64,000 nt of DNA, taken from assembly GCA_038252945.1 (NCBI GenBank), contig JBBSHN010000001.1, forward strand, positions 62,001 to 126,000. The letters run 5' to 3'. Below the pieces are notes generated by a model. The model searched no databases, was not told the DNA's origin, and was given only the letters and a program-made list of their open reading frames with translations. Positions 1 through 8,311 of the stretch are shown one piece after another (the stretch's first letter is position 1; the number at the start of each line of letters is the position of its first letter). The translations under genes and the position numbers were made by a program. Source of the DNA: JAUJOE01 sp038252945. GTDB taxonomy: Bacteria > Actinomycetota > Actinomycetes > Propionibacteriales > Nocardioidaceae.

Positions 1-293
1 GTGCCGCTCCCGGTGAGGCCGGGGGGATGGCTGAGCTGATCTCCGATGACCGGAAACTGACGCAGCGCAGAGGAGATGAGGTCTTTCTGGAGCTCCTGAT
101 TACCTTGGAGGACAAAGCCCAGGATCGATGACGCAAGCAGCAAGGCTGGAAAAATAGCGAGAAGGCCGTAATACGTGATGAGGGCCGCAAGGTAGCTGCC
201 CTGGTCGTCGGCGAACTTGTAGGCCACCGCAATGGGGAAGCCTGCCCACGGGTGTCGCTGCTGAAAGCCGTCCAGGCGCTCGGTAAGCGTCAC
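1..293 (-). CDS. YihY/BrkB-family inner membrane protein, N-terminal part (runs off the window)
   Basis: The reverse strand is open from a GTG at 293 to the window edge, about 97 codons. The start follows GAGG with 7 bases spacing. The peptide begins VTLTERLDGFQQRHPWAGFP, then a short amphipathic stretch (AVAYKFADDQGSYLAALITYY) and a hydrophobic segment GLLAIFPALLLASSILGFVL. The pattern of an FADDQGSYLAALITYYG-like motif followed by FPALLL is what I know from the YihY/BrkB family (formerly annotated as ribonuclease BN), multi-spanning inner membrane proteins of unsettled function. The rest of the protein lies outside the window, so length and integrity cannot be judged. It is divergent from the HAD gene at 417. 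Confidence 0.75.
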   Translation of the reverse strand, partial: MTLTERLDGFQQRHPWAGFPIAVAYKFADDQGSYLAALITYYGLLAIFPALLLASSILGFVLQGNQELQKDLISSALRQFPVIGDQLSHPPGLTGSG

Positions 294-416
294 GGGCACA
301 CCTCGATTTCGCGTTCGCTCACCACAGGGGAACCGTACTTCCCTTCCGGTCGAGTCTGTCGAGACCAAGCCCGCCGCCGGCATGCCAACCGCATGGGTGG
401 GGTACTGCGTCGCACC

Positions 417-1084
417 ATGATCGACACGTTCATCTTCGACGTCGACGGCACGCTCGTCGAGACCAACTATCAGCACGCTCTTTCCTGGTACCGCGCCTTT
501 CGGCCGTTCGGCCTCTCACCGGCGATCTGGCGGATTCACCGCTCGGTCGGCATGGGTGGCGACCAGCTCGTCGAGGCGGTGGCTGGCAAAGAAGTGGAGG
601 AGAAGTGGAGGAGAAGTACGGAGACGATCTTCGGTCGGCGTGGAGTGAAGAGTTCGACAAGTTTCTGCCGGAGGTGCAGCCGTTCGAGGGGGCGCGGGAG
701 TTGTTGGCGGAGGTACGCCGGCGCAGTTTACGCCTGGTGCTCGCGAGCTCAGGGGAGAGTAAGCACGTCGACCACTACCTCGACCTGCTGAACGCTCGCG
801 AGCTCGCAGAGGCGTGGACGACATCTGCGGATGCCGAGCAGACGAAGCCGGCTCCTGACTTGGTGGAGACCGCGATGGCAAAGGTGGACGCCGACTCCGC
901 AGTCATGGTGGGGGACTCGACGTGGGACATAGAAGCAGCCAAGCGCGCGGGAATTCCCACGGTTGCCGTACGGACCGGTGGCTTCTCCGTTGACGAGCTG
1001 CTCGAGGCGGGCGCCGCCAAGGTGTACGACTCACTGGAAGAACTGCAAGCCGATCTGGACAATGTTCTCGGCCTGGAGACCTGA
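417..1084 (+). pseudogene. HAD-superfamily phosphatase, broken by an 11-bp tandem duplication
   Basis: Two reading frames together make one normal haloacid-dehalogenase phosphatase of about 218 residues. The first frame, from ATG 417, carries motif I (FIFDVDGTLVET) and runs to VAGKEVEEK. The second carries motif II (LASSGES), the motif III lysine (QTKPAPD) and motif IV (GDSTWDIEA). The switch falls exactly on a perfect tandem duplication of GTGGAGGAGAA at 594-604 and 605-615. Removing one copy gives continuous VAGKEVEEKYGDDLRSA. The predicted enzyme resembles phosphoglycolate phosphatase-like or beta-phosphoglucomutase-like HADs, which hydrolyse small phosphoesters in the cytosol. As written the gene would give a truncated protein, unless ribosomal frameshifting, phase variation or an assembly error is involved. 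Confidence 0.85.
594..615. repeat. Tandem 11-bp duplication inside the HAD gene
   Basis: Two adjacent identical copies of GTGGAGGAGAA. The period-11 match extends over 591-617. Because 11 is not a multiple of 3 it shifts the frame, and deleting one copy restores a full-length HAD phosphatase. Confidence 0.95.
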
Positions 1085-1099
1085 CTTCGCCGCTGCTGA

Positions 1100-1128
1100 G
1101 TGACGGAGCGACTCGGCGCCAATACAGT
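1100..1128 (+). promoter_or_regulatory. Candidate sigma-A-type promoter for the FAD reductase/methyltransferase operon
   Basis: GTGACG (1100-1105), a 17-bp spacer, and TACAGT (1123-1128) fit an actinobacterial -35/-10 pair with a TAnnnT -10. The -10 ends 7 bases before the ATG at 1136, so transcription would start at or next to the start codon and give a leaderless mRNA. This is inferred from sequence only. Confidence 0.45.
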
Positions 1129-1135
1129 GAGCGCG

Positions 1136-2542
1136 ATGACAGCGAGCGCTGCGATGAACTCCGCTCACGATCGGGCGGTTGAGGCACTTCTCGCGTCGTA
1201 CGCCGCCATTCCAGCCGGGCAGCGGGTACGACTGGCGAAGCGGACGTCTAACCTCTTTCGACCACGCACCGCAGCAGGCGGCGCCGGGCTCGACGTGCGC
1301 CAGCTCGACGGCGTTCTGGCCGTCGACCCAAGTGCCCAAACCGCCGACGTCCAGGGCATGTGCACCTATGAGCGCCTTGTTGAGGCAACGTTGCAGCACG
1401 GGCTGATGCCGCTTGTCGTGCCCCAGCTGAAGACGATCACTGTGGGTGGTGCGGTGTCTGGTCTCGGGATCGAGTCGACGTCCTTCCGCAACGGACTGCC
1501 GCACGAATCGGTTCTCGAGCTCGACGTGATCACCGGCGACGGCCGCCTCGTCACCGCGTCACCCGGCCGAAACGCCGACTTGTTCACCGCTTTTCCGAAC
1601 TCCTACGGCACGCTGGGTTACACCGTCCGGCTCCGGGTCGAGCTCGAGCCAGTGCACAGGTACGTTGCGCTTCGCAACGTGCCCTTCGAGGACCTCGACG
1701 AGCTGAGCGAGACGATGCGCAGGGTCTGCACCCAGCAGGCGTTCGACGGCCAACCCGTGCACTTCCTCGACGGCGTCATGTTCTCGCTCGACGAGGCCTA
1801 TCTGATCGTCGGCCGCTGGTGCGACGACCTTGGAGAGTCGGAAGTTCGCCGTCCGAGCGACTACACCGGGCGAGCCATCTACTACAGGTCCATTCGAGAG
1901 CGGCCGCGCGACGTGCTGAGCGTGCAGGACTATCTGTGGCGATGGGACACCGACTGGTTCTGGTGTTCTAGCGCGTTCGGAGCCCAGCATCCCTTGGTAC
2001 GACGGTTGTGGCCAGCGCGCTACCGCCGCAGCGATGTTTACCACCGACTTGTGAGCCTGGAAAACCGGTACGGTGTCATGGCGGGGATCGACCAACTGCG
2101 CGGGCGCTCAGCTCGCGAGCGGGTCGTGCAAGACGTCGAGATCCCGGTGGGGCGCACGGCCGAGTTCCTCAGGTGGTTCACCTCCTCGGTGGGCATGTCC
2201 CCGGTGTGGTTGTGTCCGCTGCGGCTGCGTGAGCCCGCCGGCCCCGGCTCCGCCCGCCGGTGGCCTCTCTATCCGCTTCACCCGGGTGACCTCTATGTCA
2301 ATGTCGGATTTTGGGGCACCGTGCCAATTCAGGCCGCCGCCGCCGACGGTGACGTCAATCGGCGCATAGAGCAGGCCGTGGCCGTCCTTGACGGCCACAA
2401 GTCCCTGTACTCCGACGCTTACTACGATGAGGCGACGTTCGACGCGATCTACGGTGGCGAGGTCTACCGCGCCGTCAAACCCACCTACGACGCCGAGCAC
2501 CGGCTAGCCAGCCTCTATGACAAGGCGGTGAGAAGACAATGA
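1136..2542 (+). CDS. tmsA: FAD-linked oxidoreductase, probable TmsA/BfaA-type 10-methylene fatty acyl reductase
   Basis: A protein of 468 residues with an N-terminal FAD_binding_4 (PCMH-type) domain. This shows as the stretch from LDVRQLDGVLAVDPSAQTAD through LMPLVVPQLKTITVGGAVSG to FPNSYGTLGYTVRLRVELEP. It resembles plant DIMINUTO/24-dehydrocholesterol reductase-like oxidases. The next gene, a cyclopropane-synthase-like methyltransferase, overlaps it by ATGA. In actinomycetes this pair (tmsA/tmsB, or bfaA/bfaB in mycobacteria) makes 10-methyl-branched fatty acids such as tuberculostearic acid: the methyltransferase forms the 10-methylene acyl chain and the flavoenzyme reduces it. That assignment rests on family and context. 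The frame is open from GTG 1100; I prefer ATG 1136 because of a promoter-like element just before it, and ATG 1154 is also possible. Confidence 0.8.
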   Translation: MTASAAMNSAHDRAVEALLASYAAIPAGQRVRLAKRTSNLFRPRTAAGGAGLDVRQLDGVLAVDPSAQTADVQGMCTYERLVEATLQHGLMPLVVPQLKTITVGGAVSGLGIESTSFRNGLPHESVLELDVITGDGRLVTASPGRNADLFTAFPNSYGTLGYTVRLRVELEPVHRYVALRNVPFEDLDELSETMRRVCTQQAFDGQPVHFLDGVMFSLDEAYLIVGRWCDDLGESEVRRPSDYTGRAIYYRSIRERPRDVLSVQDYLWRWDTDWFWCSSAFGAQHPLVRRLWPARYRRSDVYHRLVSLENRYGVMAGIDQLRGRSARERVVQDVEIPVGRTAEFLRWFTSSVGMSPVWLCPLRLREPAGPGSARRWPLYPLHPGDLYVNVGFWGTVPIQAAAADGDVNRRIEQAVAVLDGHKSLYSDAYYDEATFDAIYGGEVYRAVKPTYDAEHRLASLYDKAVRRQ

Positions 2543-3801
2543 CCATCGCGAGCATGCTGGCCAAGTTGACTGCTTCCGCCCCGCCGCTTCGTTTCGAGGC
2601 GTATGACGGAAGTGGGTTCGGTCCGGACTCGGCGATCAAGCTGCGGCTGACAAACGAGCGTGGCCTGCGCTTCCTCGCCACCGCTCCCGGCGATCTGGGA
2701 ATGGCGCGGGCGTACGTCTGCGGCGATCTGGACCTCGAAGGCGTCCACCCTGGTGACCCCTACGAAGCTGTCAAGCTACTCGGCGAGTGGCGGCTGCGCC
2801 TGCCAAGCCCCGGCGAGATTGCTGCCCTGCTCAAAGAGCTTGGGTGGCGCCGACTTGTACCGCCGGAGCCGCCGCCGCAAGAAGCGCTGCCGCGCTGGCG
2901 TCGCGTGGCCGAGGGGTTGCGGCACTCGCGCAGCCGTGACGCGGAGGTCATCGGACATCACTACGATGTGTCGAACGCCTTCTATGAGAAAGTGCTCGGT
3001 CCCTCCATGGCGTACACCTGCGCGGTGTTCCCCAAGTCCGAGGCGAGCCTGGAGGAGGCTCAGGAGGAGAAGTTCGATCTGGTCTGTCGCAAGCTGGATC
3101 TGCGTCCCGGTATGCGGTTGCTCGACGTTGGCTGCGGCTGGGGCGGCATGCTGAGACACGCTGCCAAGCGCTACGGGGTCAACGGGGTCGGTATCACACT
3201 GTCGGCGGCACAAGCCCAGTGGGCCAGAACCGCTGTCGAAGCCGACGGGCTGCAAGGCCAAGTACAGGTTGTCCACGGCGACTACCGCGACGCGCCTGGT
3301 GAGGCGTACGACGCTGTGAGCTCCATCGGGTTGCTCGAGCACGTGGGAGTCCGCAACTATCCGGCGTACTTCCGGTTTCTTCACGGCAAGCTGCGGTACG
3401 GCGGCCGGCTGCTCAATCACTGCATCACCCGACCCACGAACTCCAGTTCGGCCAAACCGGGAGCCTTCATCGACCGGTACGTCTTTCCCGACGGGGAGCT
3501 CACCGGATCGGGCCGCATCATCACCGAGGCGCAAGACGCTGGCTTTGAGGTCCGGCATGAGGAGAATCTGCGCGAGCACTACGCGCTCACGCTCGCCGCG
3601 TGGTGCCATAATCTCGTCAACTCCTGGGACTTCTGCGTCGCCGATGTTGGCGAGTCGACGGCTCGGGTCTGGGGTCTCTACATGGCCGGATCTCGCAGAG
3701 GATTCGAGACCGACGAAGTGCAACTGCATCAGGTCTTGGCCGTGAAGGCGGCGCCGGATGGTGATTCGTCGTTTCCGCTGCGCCCAACCTGGCTGAGCTG
3801 A
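2539..3801 (+). CDS. tmsB: Cyclopropane-fatty-acid-synthase-family methyltransferase, probable TmsB/BfaB
   Basis: A SAM-dependent methyltransferase of 420 residues. The SAM-binding motif is LLDVGCGWGGML, about 195 residues in, preceded by the family-typical IGHHYDVSNAFYEKVLGPSMAY and followed by SSIGLLEHVG and the C-terminal FPDGEL region. Family members add a methyl group from S-adenosylmethionine across the double bond of phospholipid acyl chains at the inner face of the membrane. The start codon overlaps the stop of the FAD reductase gene, implying translational coupling. Together the two proteins would convert oleoyl chains to 10-methylstearoyl chains. A plain cyclopropane synthase is the alternative, but the paired flavoenzyme argues for 10-methyl products. 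Confidence 0.85.
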   Translation: MTIASMLAKLTASAPPLRFEAYDGSGFGPDSAIKLRLTNERGLRFLATAPGDLGMARAYVCGDLDLEGVHPGDPYEAVKLLGEWRLRLPSPGEIAALLKELGWRRLVPPEPPPQEALPRWRRVAEGLRHSRSRDAEVIGHHYDVSNAFYEKVLGPSMAYTCAVFPKSEASLEEAQEEKFDLVCRKLDLRPGMRLLDVGCGWGGMLRHAAKRYGVNGVGITLSAAQAQWARTAVEADGLQGQVQVVHGDYRDAPGEAYDAVSSIGLLEHVGVRNYPAYFRFLHGKLRYGGRLLNHCITRPTNSSSAKPGAFIDRYVFPDGELTGSGRIITEAQDAGFEVRHEENLREHYALTLAAWCHNLVNSWDFCVADVGESTARVWGLYMAGSRRGFETDEVQLHQVLAVKAAPDGDSSFPLRPTWLS

Positions 3802-3802
3802 G

Positions 3803-4504
3803 TTGCACGGCGTCAGCCCCGAAAGCCTTAGCCGGGTGGACGCCGCTTTCGCCGTCGTGCCACGTGCGGCGTTTCTTGCCCGGCGCGACCGCCGGCAGTC
3901 CGCGGTCGACCAGCCCATCCGCATCGGACACGGCCAGACGAACTCCCAGCCGACCACCGTGCGCAACATGCTGGCGCTTCTCGATGTCAGGCCCGGCGAC
4001 CGAGTCCTCGATGTGGGCAGCGGCTCAGGGTGGACCACCGCCTTGCTGGCCGAGCTCACCGGGCCGACGGGTCGCGTATACGGCGTAGAACTTGTGCCCG
4101 AGCTTGCGGAGTTCGGCAAGCGAAATCTGGCCGACTTCTTGCAGACCGTTGCGCACCAGGCCGGGGTGCGGTCCTCGAGCGAAGCCGACGCTCGCCCGCG
4201 ATCCACGAATGAAGGCGACGCTGCCAGCCCGCAGAGCGCCGGCGAGGCAGGCTCGCGAATTGGCTGGGCGTCGATCTCGCCGGCAGCGCCCGATGTCCTC
4301 GGCTTGCCGAACCATGCGCCATACGAGCGGATTCTGGTGTCAGCCGAAGCGCGGCAGTTGCCGCAGGCGCTTGTCGACCAGCTGGCGCCAGGCGGCCGGC
4401 TGGTGATACCGGTGGCCGGGCGACTTGCGGTCGTCGAACACACCGGCAACGGGCAGATCAGGCAGCGCCGCGTCGGGCACTACGCGTTCGTGCCTCTTCG
4501 CTGA
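3803..4504 (+). CDS. Protein-L-isoaspartate O-methyltransferase-like protein
   Basis: A protein of 233 residues whose N-terminal half matches the PCMT family: IGHGQTNSQPTTVRNML corresponds to the family IGxGQTISxPxxVA block, and RVLDVGSGSGWTTALLAEL is the SAM site. The C-terminal part ends in APYERILVSAEARQLPQALV and LAPGGRLVIPV, also typical. Between them lies an unusual stretch of about 45 residues rich in Ser, Ala, Glu and Arg, where the usual VxxGDG motif is not evident. The classical role is methyl-dependent repair of isoaspartyl residues. The start is a TTG at 3803, one base after the stop of the methyltransferase gene, so it is probably the third gene of that operon. Its role there is unknown. 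Confidence 0.7.
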   Translation: MHGVSPESLSRVDAAFAVVPRAAFLARRDRRQSAVDQPIRIGHGQTNSQPTTVRNMLALLDVRPGDRVLDVGSGSGWTTALLAELTGPTGRVYGVELVPELAEFGKRNLADFLQTVAHQAGVRSSSEADARPRSTNEGDAASPQSAGEAGSRIGWASISPAAPDVLGLPNHAPYERILVSAEARQLPQALVDQLAPGGRLVIPVAGRLAVVEHTGNGQIRQRRVGHYAFVPLR

Positions 4505-4510
4505 CCTCGG

Positions 4511-5659
4511 TCAGCTGGCGGACGGCTCGTGCGGATAGTCGGCGGCTCGACGCTGAAACGACAGTATGCGCGGATTTTGAACGACACCGTCCCGCAGCTC
4601 GATCGCCCGGCGGACCGTCTCGTCGCCGTCCCATCCGGGGGGCCCACTCATCACGGGGCGAAGGTACGGCAGCAGGGCTGCACTGATCTCCCAAGTGGCG
4701 GAGTTCCACAGCAGTGATGGGCTGTGGTCGACGGCGTAGTAGTAGACACCGTCCCCGATTGTGAACAAGGGGTCGGCGAACGACGTGGGCCGCGCCCAGC
4801 TGAAGCCCATTCCCGCATCACAGGAGACGTCCACGATCAGGCTGCCGGACCGAAATGCCGGCAGATCCTCCTCGCGAAGGAACATCAACGGTGCGTCGGT
4901 GTCTTGCAGTACGCAGTTGACCACCACGTCGTACTCCGAAAGCACGTGGCTGAGCGGCTGCTCCTGGTCCTCGAAGCAGGCGAAGACACGTCCGGGTTGA
5001 CCCGGGTCGTTCGCCACGTGCTTCAGCTTGACCGACTGCTTGGGCGGAGAAATCGTCGACACGTCCCGGTGAGTGAAGACGTCGACGTCCACGAGGCCAA
5101 GACCGTTGAGGGCTGTGACGGCCCCGAGTCCCGTCGCACCCGATCCGATCACCGCCGCCCTTAGAGTCCGCCCGTAATGCCCGGAGCTCCCGATGAGCTC
5201 CAGCGCATGAAGCACAGAGGCATATCCAGCGAGCTGGTTGTTCTTGTTGAAGACGTGACGGTGAAACGACCCATCGTCGGACCACACGTGCATCGCCTCC
5301 CAAGCGATCAGTGTCAGCTGGGAGTCGATTCCGACCTGCGTGAGCTCAGCGTCTTGCACGCAGTGCGGCCACCCCCAGAGCACCTGTCCCTTCCGCAGCT
5401 GCTTGACGTCATCAAGCAGCGGCTTGGGAAGTAGCACGACGTCTGCTGTCTCGATGAGCTGGTCTCGGGGAAGGACTCCCCCAACCTGCCCAGCCAACTC
5501 GGCGTCGCTTTCGCCGTACTGCTCGCCGTACCCCCCCTCCAGATAAAGGTGCTTGCGGAGCTCCGCGTCGATCCGGTCCAGATGCGACGGATGCAGAGGC
5601 AGCCGCCGCTCGTTCTCCTTGCGCGAGCGAGCCAGCACGCCGAGATTGAGCAAATCCAC
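4511..5659 (-). CDS. Alanine dehydrogenase/PNT-family NAD(P)-dependent dehydrogenase, N5-(carboxyethyl)ornithine synthase-like
   Basis: A protein of 382 residues. The N-terminus LGVLARSRKENERRLPLHP is the AlaDh_PNT N-terminal signature (family: R.. KENE.R..L.P). A Rossmann motif AAVIGSGATGLGAVTALNGLG lies near residue 170, and SLIVDVSCDAGMGF resembles the catalytic-domain block of this superfamily. Members include alanine dehydrogenase, saccharopine dehydrogenase and N5-(carboxyethyl)ornithine synthase, which reductively couples pyruvate to an amino acid. The last is my preferred analogue from general layout, but substrate specificity cannot be read here. It is convergent with the PCMT-like gene (6 bp apart) and divergent from the aminopeptidase gene, with about 100 bp between the two starts. 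Confidence 0.65.
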   Translation of the reverse strand: MDLLNLGVLARSRKENERRLPLHPSHLDRIDAELRKHLYLEGGYGEQYGESDAELAGQVGGVLPRDQLIETADVVLLPKPLLDDVKQLRKGQVLWGWPHCVQDAELTQVGIDSQLTLIAWEAMHVWSDDGSFHRHVFNKNNQLAGYASVLHALELIGSSGHYGRTLRAAVIGSGATGLGAVTALNGLGLVDVDVFTHRDVSTISPPKQSVKLKHVANDPGQPGRVFACFEDQEQPLSHVLSEYDVVVNCVLQDTDAPLMFLREEDLPAFRSGSLIVDVSCDAGMGFSWARPTSFADPLFTIGDGVYYYAVDHSPSLLWNSATWEISAALLPYLRPVMSGPPGWDGDETVRRAIELRDGVVQNPRILSFQRRAADYPHEPSAS

Positions 5660-5758
5660 GCCGGTTCCCCATCTGTCGACCGTCGCGAAGAACCTACCCT
5701 CTCTCGCGAGGCGCCCAGCGGCTTGCTACACCCGGCATCCGTCGACAACGATCTCCAG

Positions 5759-6595
5759 GTGAAAGTTTTCCTATCGTGTGACATGGAGGGCGTCGCCGGG
5801 ATCGTGGACTGGGCGCAGTGTCTGCCCGACGGTGGAGCGGCGTACGCGATCGGCTGCCGCTTGATGCTCGACGAGGTCAACGCCGCCATCGATGGTGCGC
5901 TGGCCGGTGGTGCCGACGAAGTCGTCGTCAACGACTCGCACGGCACCATGGCCAACCTCGATCCCGCAGCGTTGCACGGCCGCAGCCGCTACATCTCCGG
6001 TCGGCACAAGCCCGGATACATGATGCAAGCGCTCGACGGCGACTTCGACCTCATTTTCTACGTCGGATATCACGGCTCGATCTCCGGTCCCCCGTCGGTG
6101 TTGTCGCACACCTACAATCCGGAGGTGATCAGCGGAGTCCAGCTCAACGGCGATTACGTCGGCGAAAGCGGCATCAACGCCCTCGTGGCGAGCGCGTGCT
6201 CTGTCCCCATCGGTCTCGTTACCGGTGACTCGGTGACCGCGGACGAGATGAAAGGCTTTGCACCCAACTGTGTGGCCGTCGTGACGAAGGAGTCCATCAC
6301 CCGGTTCGCTGCGTCGAGTCTGCACCCCGCAGACTCCTGCCGGTTGATCGAGGAGGGAGCGAGCGAAGCTGTGCGCAAAGTCTCAAGCGGCGCGGTGTCG
6401 CCGCCATCGATCGAGTATCCCGCTTCGCTGGAGGTCGAGTTGCAGACAGCGGACATGGCAGAGGTCGCGTCCTGGGTCAAGGGAGTGGAACGGCTCACGA
6501 CCCGCTCCGTGAGCATTTCCGGCAGCGACGGTGCAGCGATCTACAGCTCCTTCGTGGCCTTGACCTACATCACCCGCCAGGCAGGTGGCCGATGA
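5759..6595 (+). CDS. M55-family D-aminopeptidase (DppA-like)
   Basis: A protein of 278 residues beginning VKVFLSCDMEGVAGI, which matches the MKVFISxDMEG start of DppA and sets the GTG at 5759 as the start although the frame is open further upstream. Further family landmarks are VVVNDSHGTMANLDP, ISGRHKPGYMMQ, YVGYHGSISG and VLSHTY, which supply the Asp, Glu and His zinc ligands of the M55 fold. Bacillus DppA is a self-compartmentalising decameric zinc aminopeptidase that cleaves N-terminal D-amino acids such as D-Ala-D-Ala. No dipeptide permease genes follow; the next gene, galactokinase, overlaps its last 11 bases. A role in peptide or wall-fragment turnover is inference. Confidence 0.85.
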   Translation: MKVFLSCDMEGVAGIVDWAQCLPDGGAAYAIGCRLMLDEVNAAIDGALAGGADEVVVNDSHGTMANLDPAALHGRSRYISGRHKPGYMMQALDGDFDLIFYVGYHGSISGPPSVLSHTYNPEVISGVQLNGDYVGESGINALVASACSVPIGLVTGDSVTADEMKGFAPNCVAVVTKESITRFAASSLHPADSCRLIEEGASEAVRKVSSGAVSPPSIEYPASLEVELQTADMAEVASWVKGVERLTTRSVSISGSDGAAIYSSFVALTYITRQAGGR

Positions 6596-7697
6596 AAACG
6601 CGGCGGAAACCGTGACGGCCACCTGGGGAGCCCCCGGTCGGGTCAACCTGATCGGTGAACACGTCGACTACAACGACGGCCTCGTACTGCCGTTCGCCCT
6701 CCCCTGGACGACGGTCACCACCGTGACCGCGTCGTCCGGTGACACGGTCACGGTGGAGTCGGAGGGCGCGGGGCACGCTGAGTTTCCCGTCGACGCGGTT
6801 CCGGGAGATGTCTCTGGGTGGGCGGCGTACATCGCTGGAGTGGTGTGGGCTCTACGCGACCGTGGCCACAACCTCCCGGGTCTGCAGTTTCGCATCTCCA
6901 GTGAGGTGCCAGATGGCGCGGGACTTTCCTCATCCGCGGCGCTCACGTGCTCCGTCGCCTGTGCTGTCAACGCAGAGTGCGAACTCGGCCTTGACAAGCC
7001 CACGCTCGCAGACATTGCGCGCGTGGCCGAGAACCGCTTCGCTGGAGCACCGACCGGTGCGATGGACCAGCTGGCCTCCATGCTCTGCGAGGCCGACTCC
7101 GCTCTGCTCCTGGATTGCCAGTCCATGCAGTGGCGACAGATCCCCTTCGACGTCTCCCCTGCCGGTCTGACGCTGCTGCTCATCGACACGCAGGCGCGTC
7201 ATGAGCTGGTCGGCAGCGAATACGGCGACCGCCGTCGTGACTGCGAGTCGGCGGCGCGGGTCTTGGGGGTGGCTTCGCTGCGGGAGGCGACGCTCGAGGC
7301 GGTGGACCAGCTGCACGATGAGCAGCTGCGTCGCCGAGCTCATCACGTCGTGACGGAAATTCAGCGGGTCGCCGACGTCGCCGAGCTGCTCGACAACGGT
7401 CAAGTGGCAGACATCGGAGCGTTCCTGACCGCATCCCACGATTCACTGCGCGACGACTTCCAGGTGTCTGTGAAGGTTATCGACGCGACAGTCGACGCAG
7501 CGGTCCGCGCGGGCGCGCTCGGCGCACGGATGGTGGGCGGGGGCTTTGGCGGCTGCGTGATCACGCTGTGCCGCACCGATGACGAGCTAGCGATTCGAGA
7601 GAGCGTGCACTCGATGTACGACGACCGCGGCTGGAAGGACCCCGCGTTCAGTGAACCGCATCCCTCGCTGGGCGCACGCGAGGTGTCCGCTCCTTGA
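6585..7697 (+). CDS. galK: Galactokinase
   Basis: A GHMP kinase of 370 residues. The galactokinase signature GRVNLIGEHVDYNDG is at residues 18-32, the ATP loop VPDGAGLSSSAAL near 107, and the C-terminal GHMP motif RMVGGGFGGCVI near 310. It phosphorylates alpha-D-galactose at C1 in the Leloir pathway. The GTG start overlaps the end of the aminopeptidase gene by 11 bases, so the two are probably co-transcribed. No galT or galE is present here, which is unusual for a gal gene but not rare in actinomycetes. Family assignment is firm; exact sugar specificity (galactose versus a related sugar) is not proven. Confidence 0.9.
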   Translation: MADENAAETVTATWGAPGRVNLIGEHVDYNDGLVLPFALPWTTVTTVTASSGDTVTVESEGAGHAEFPVDAVPGDVSGWAAYIAGVVWALRDRGHNLPGLQFRISSEVPDGAGLSSSAALTCSVACAVNAECELGLDKPTLADIARVAENRFAGAPTGAMDQLASMLCEADSALLLDCQSMQWRQIPFDVSPAGLTLLLIDTQARHELVGSEYGDRRRDCESAARVLGVASLREATLEAVDQLHDEQLRRRAHHVVTEIQRVADVAELLDNGQVADIGAFLTASHDSLRDDFQVSVKVIDATVDAAVRAGALGARMVGGGFGGCVITLCRTDDELAIRESVHSMYDDRGWKDPAFSEPHPSLGAREVSAP

Positions 7698-7822
7698 GAA
7701 TCAGCGGATGGCCAAAGGGCAAATCCCATTGACGCACACCACGTGCGGCTTACCTCGCCGTCGAACACTGCGATTAGCCTGTGGCCTTTGGCGGACCCGC
7801 TACTGAACTGGGAGGTCCTGAC

Positions 7823-8209
7823 ATGACCAGTAAGTTCACCGAGCTTGCGATCGACTGTGCCGATCCCAACGGTCTCGCCCGGTTCTGGTGCTCGGTGCTC
7901 GACTACGAGGTGCAAGACGAAGACGACAGAAGTGTCACAATTGGCTCCCCTATGGTGCCTGAAGGCAAGAATCACCTTGGCCCAGTGCCACCGACGTTGA
8001 CATTCGCGCACGTGCCCGAGGGTAAGACCGTCAAAAACAGGCTCCACCTCGACGTCAACCCAACCGACAGGGAGCAAGACGAAGAGCTCCGTCGCCTGCT
8101 CGACTTAGGTGCTCGACACGCCGACGTCGGCCAAGGCAATGAGAGCTGGGTCGTACTTGCCGACCCAGAGGGGAACGAGTTCTGCGTCCTTGCGGGCCGC
8201 CACCCCTGA
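7823..8209 (+). CDS. VOC-superfamily (glyoxalase-like) protein
   Basis: A protein of 128 residues. It begins MTSKFTELAIDCADPNGLARFW, the first beta-alpha unit of the glyoxalase_6-like VOC fold. NRLHLDVNP and VVLADPEGNEFCVL follow, matching the second half and its terminal DPEGNEFCVL motif. The frame is open to 7781, but ATG 7823 has GGGAGG 8 bases upstream and fits the domain boundary. VOC proteins bind a metal and act as isomerases, dioxygenases or antibiotic-binding proteins; the substrate is not predictable. It sits alone between galactokinase and the nitroreductase-family gene. Confidence 0.85.
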   Translation: MTSKFTELAIDCADPNGLARFWCSVLDYEVQDEDDRSVTIGSPMVPEGKNHLGPVPPTLTFAHVPEGKTVKNRLHLDVNPTDREQDEELRRLLDLGARHADVGQGNESWVVLADPEGNEFCVLAGRHP

Positions 8210-8311
8210 TCGGAGGCCGCACACGGCGCCAGACCTACTTCCGGTCTTCTTGACTCATGACAGCAGCGTCCCTGTTCGAAGAACTCCTTCGGCGGGTGAT
8301 TGACTTGCTCC

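Noticed and set aside
2776..4449. Reverse-strand frame of 557 codons
   Set aside because: It is a shadow of the methyltransferase and PCMT-like genes in GC-rich DNA; it has no recognisable motif and a composition rich in Arg, Ser and Pro.
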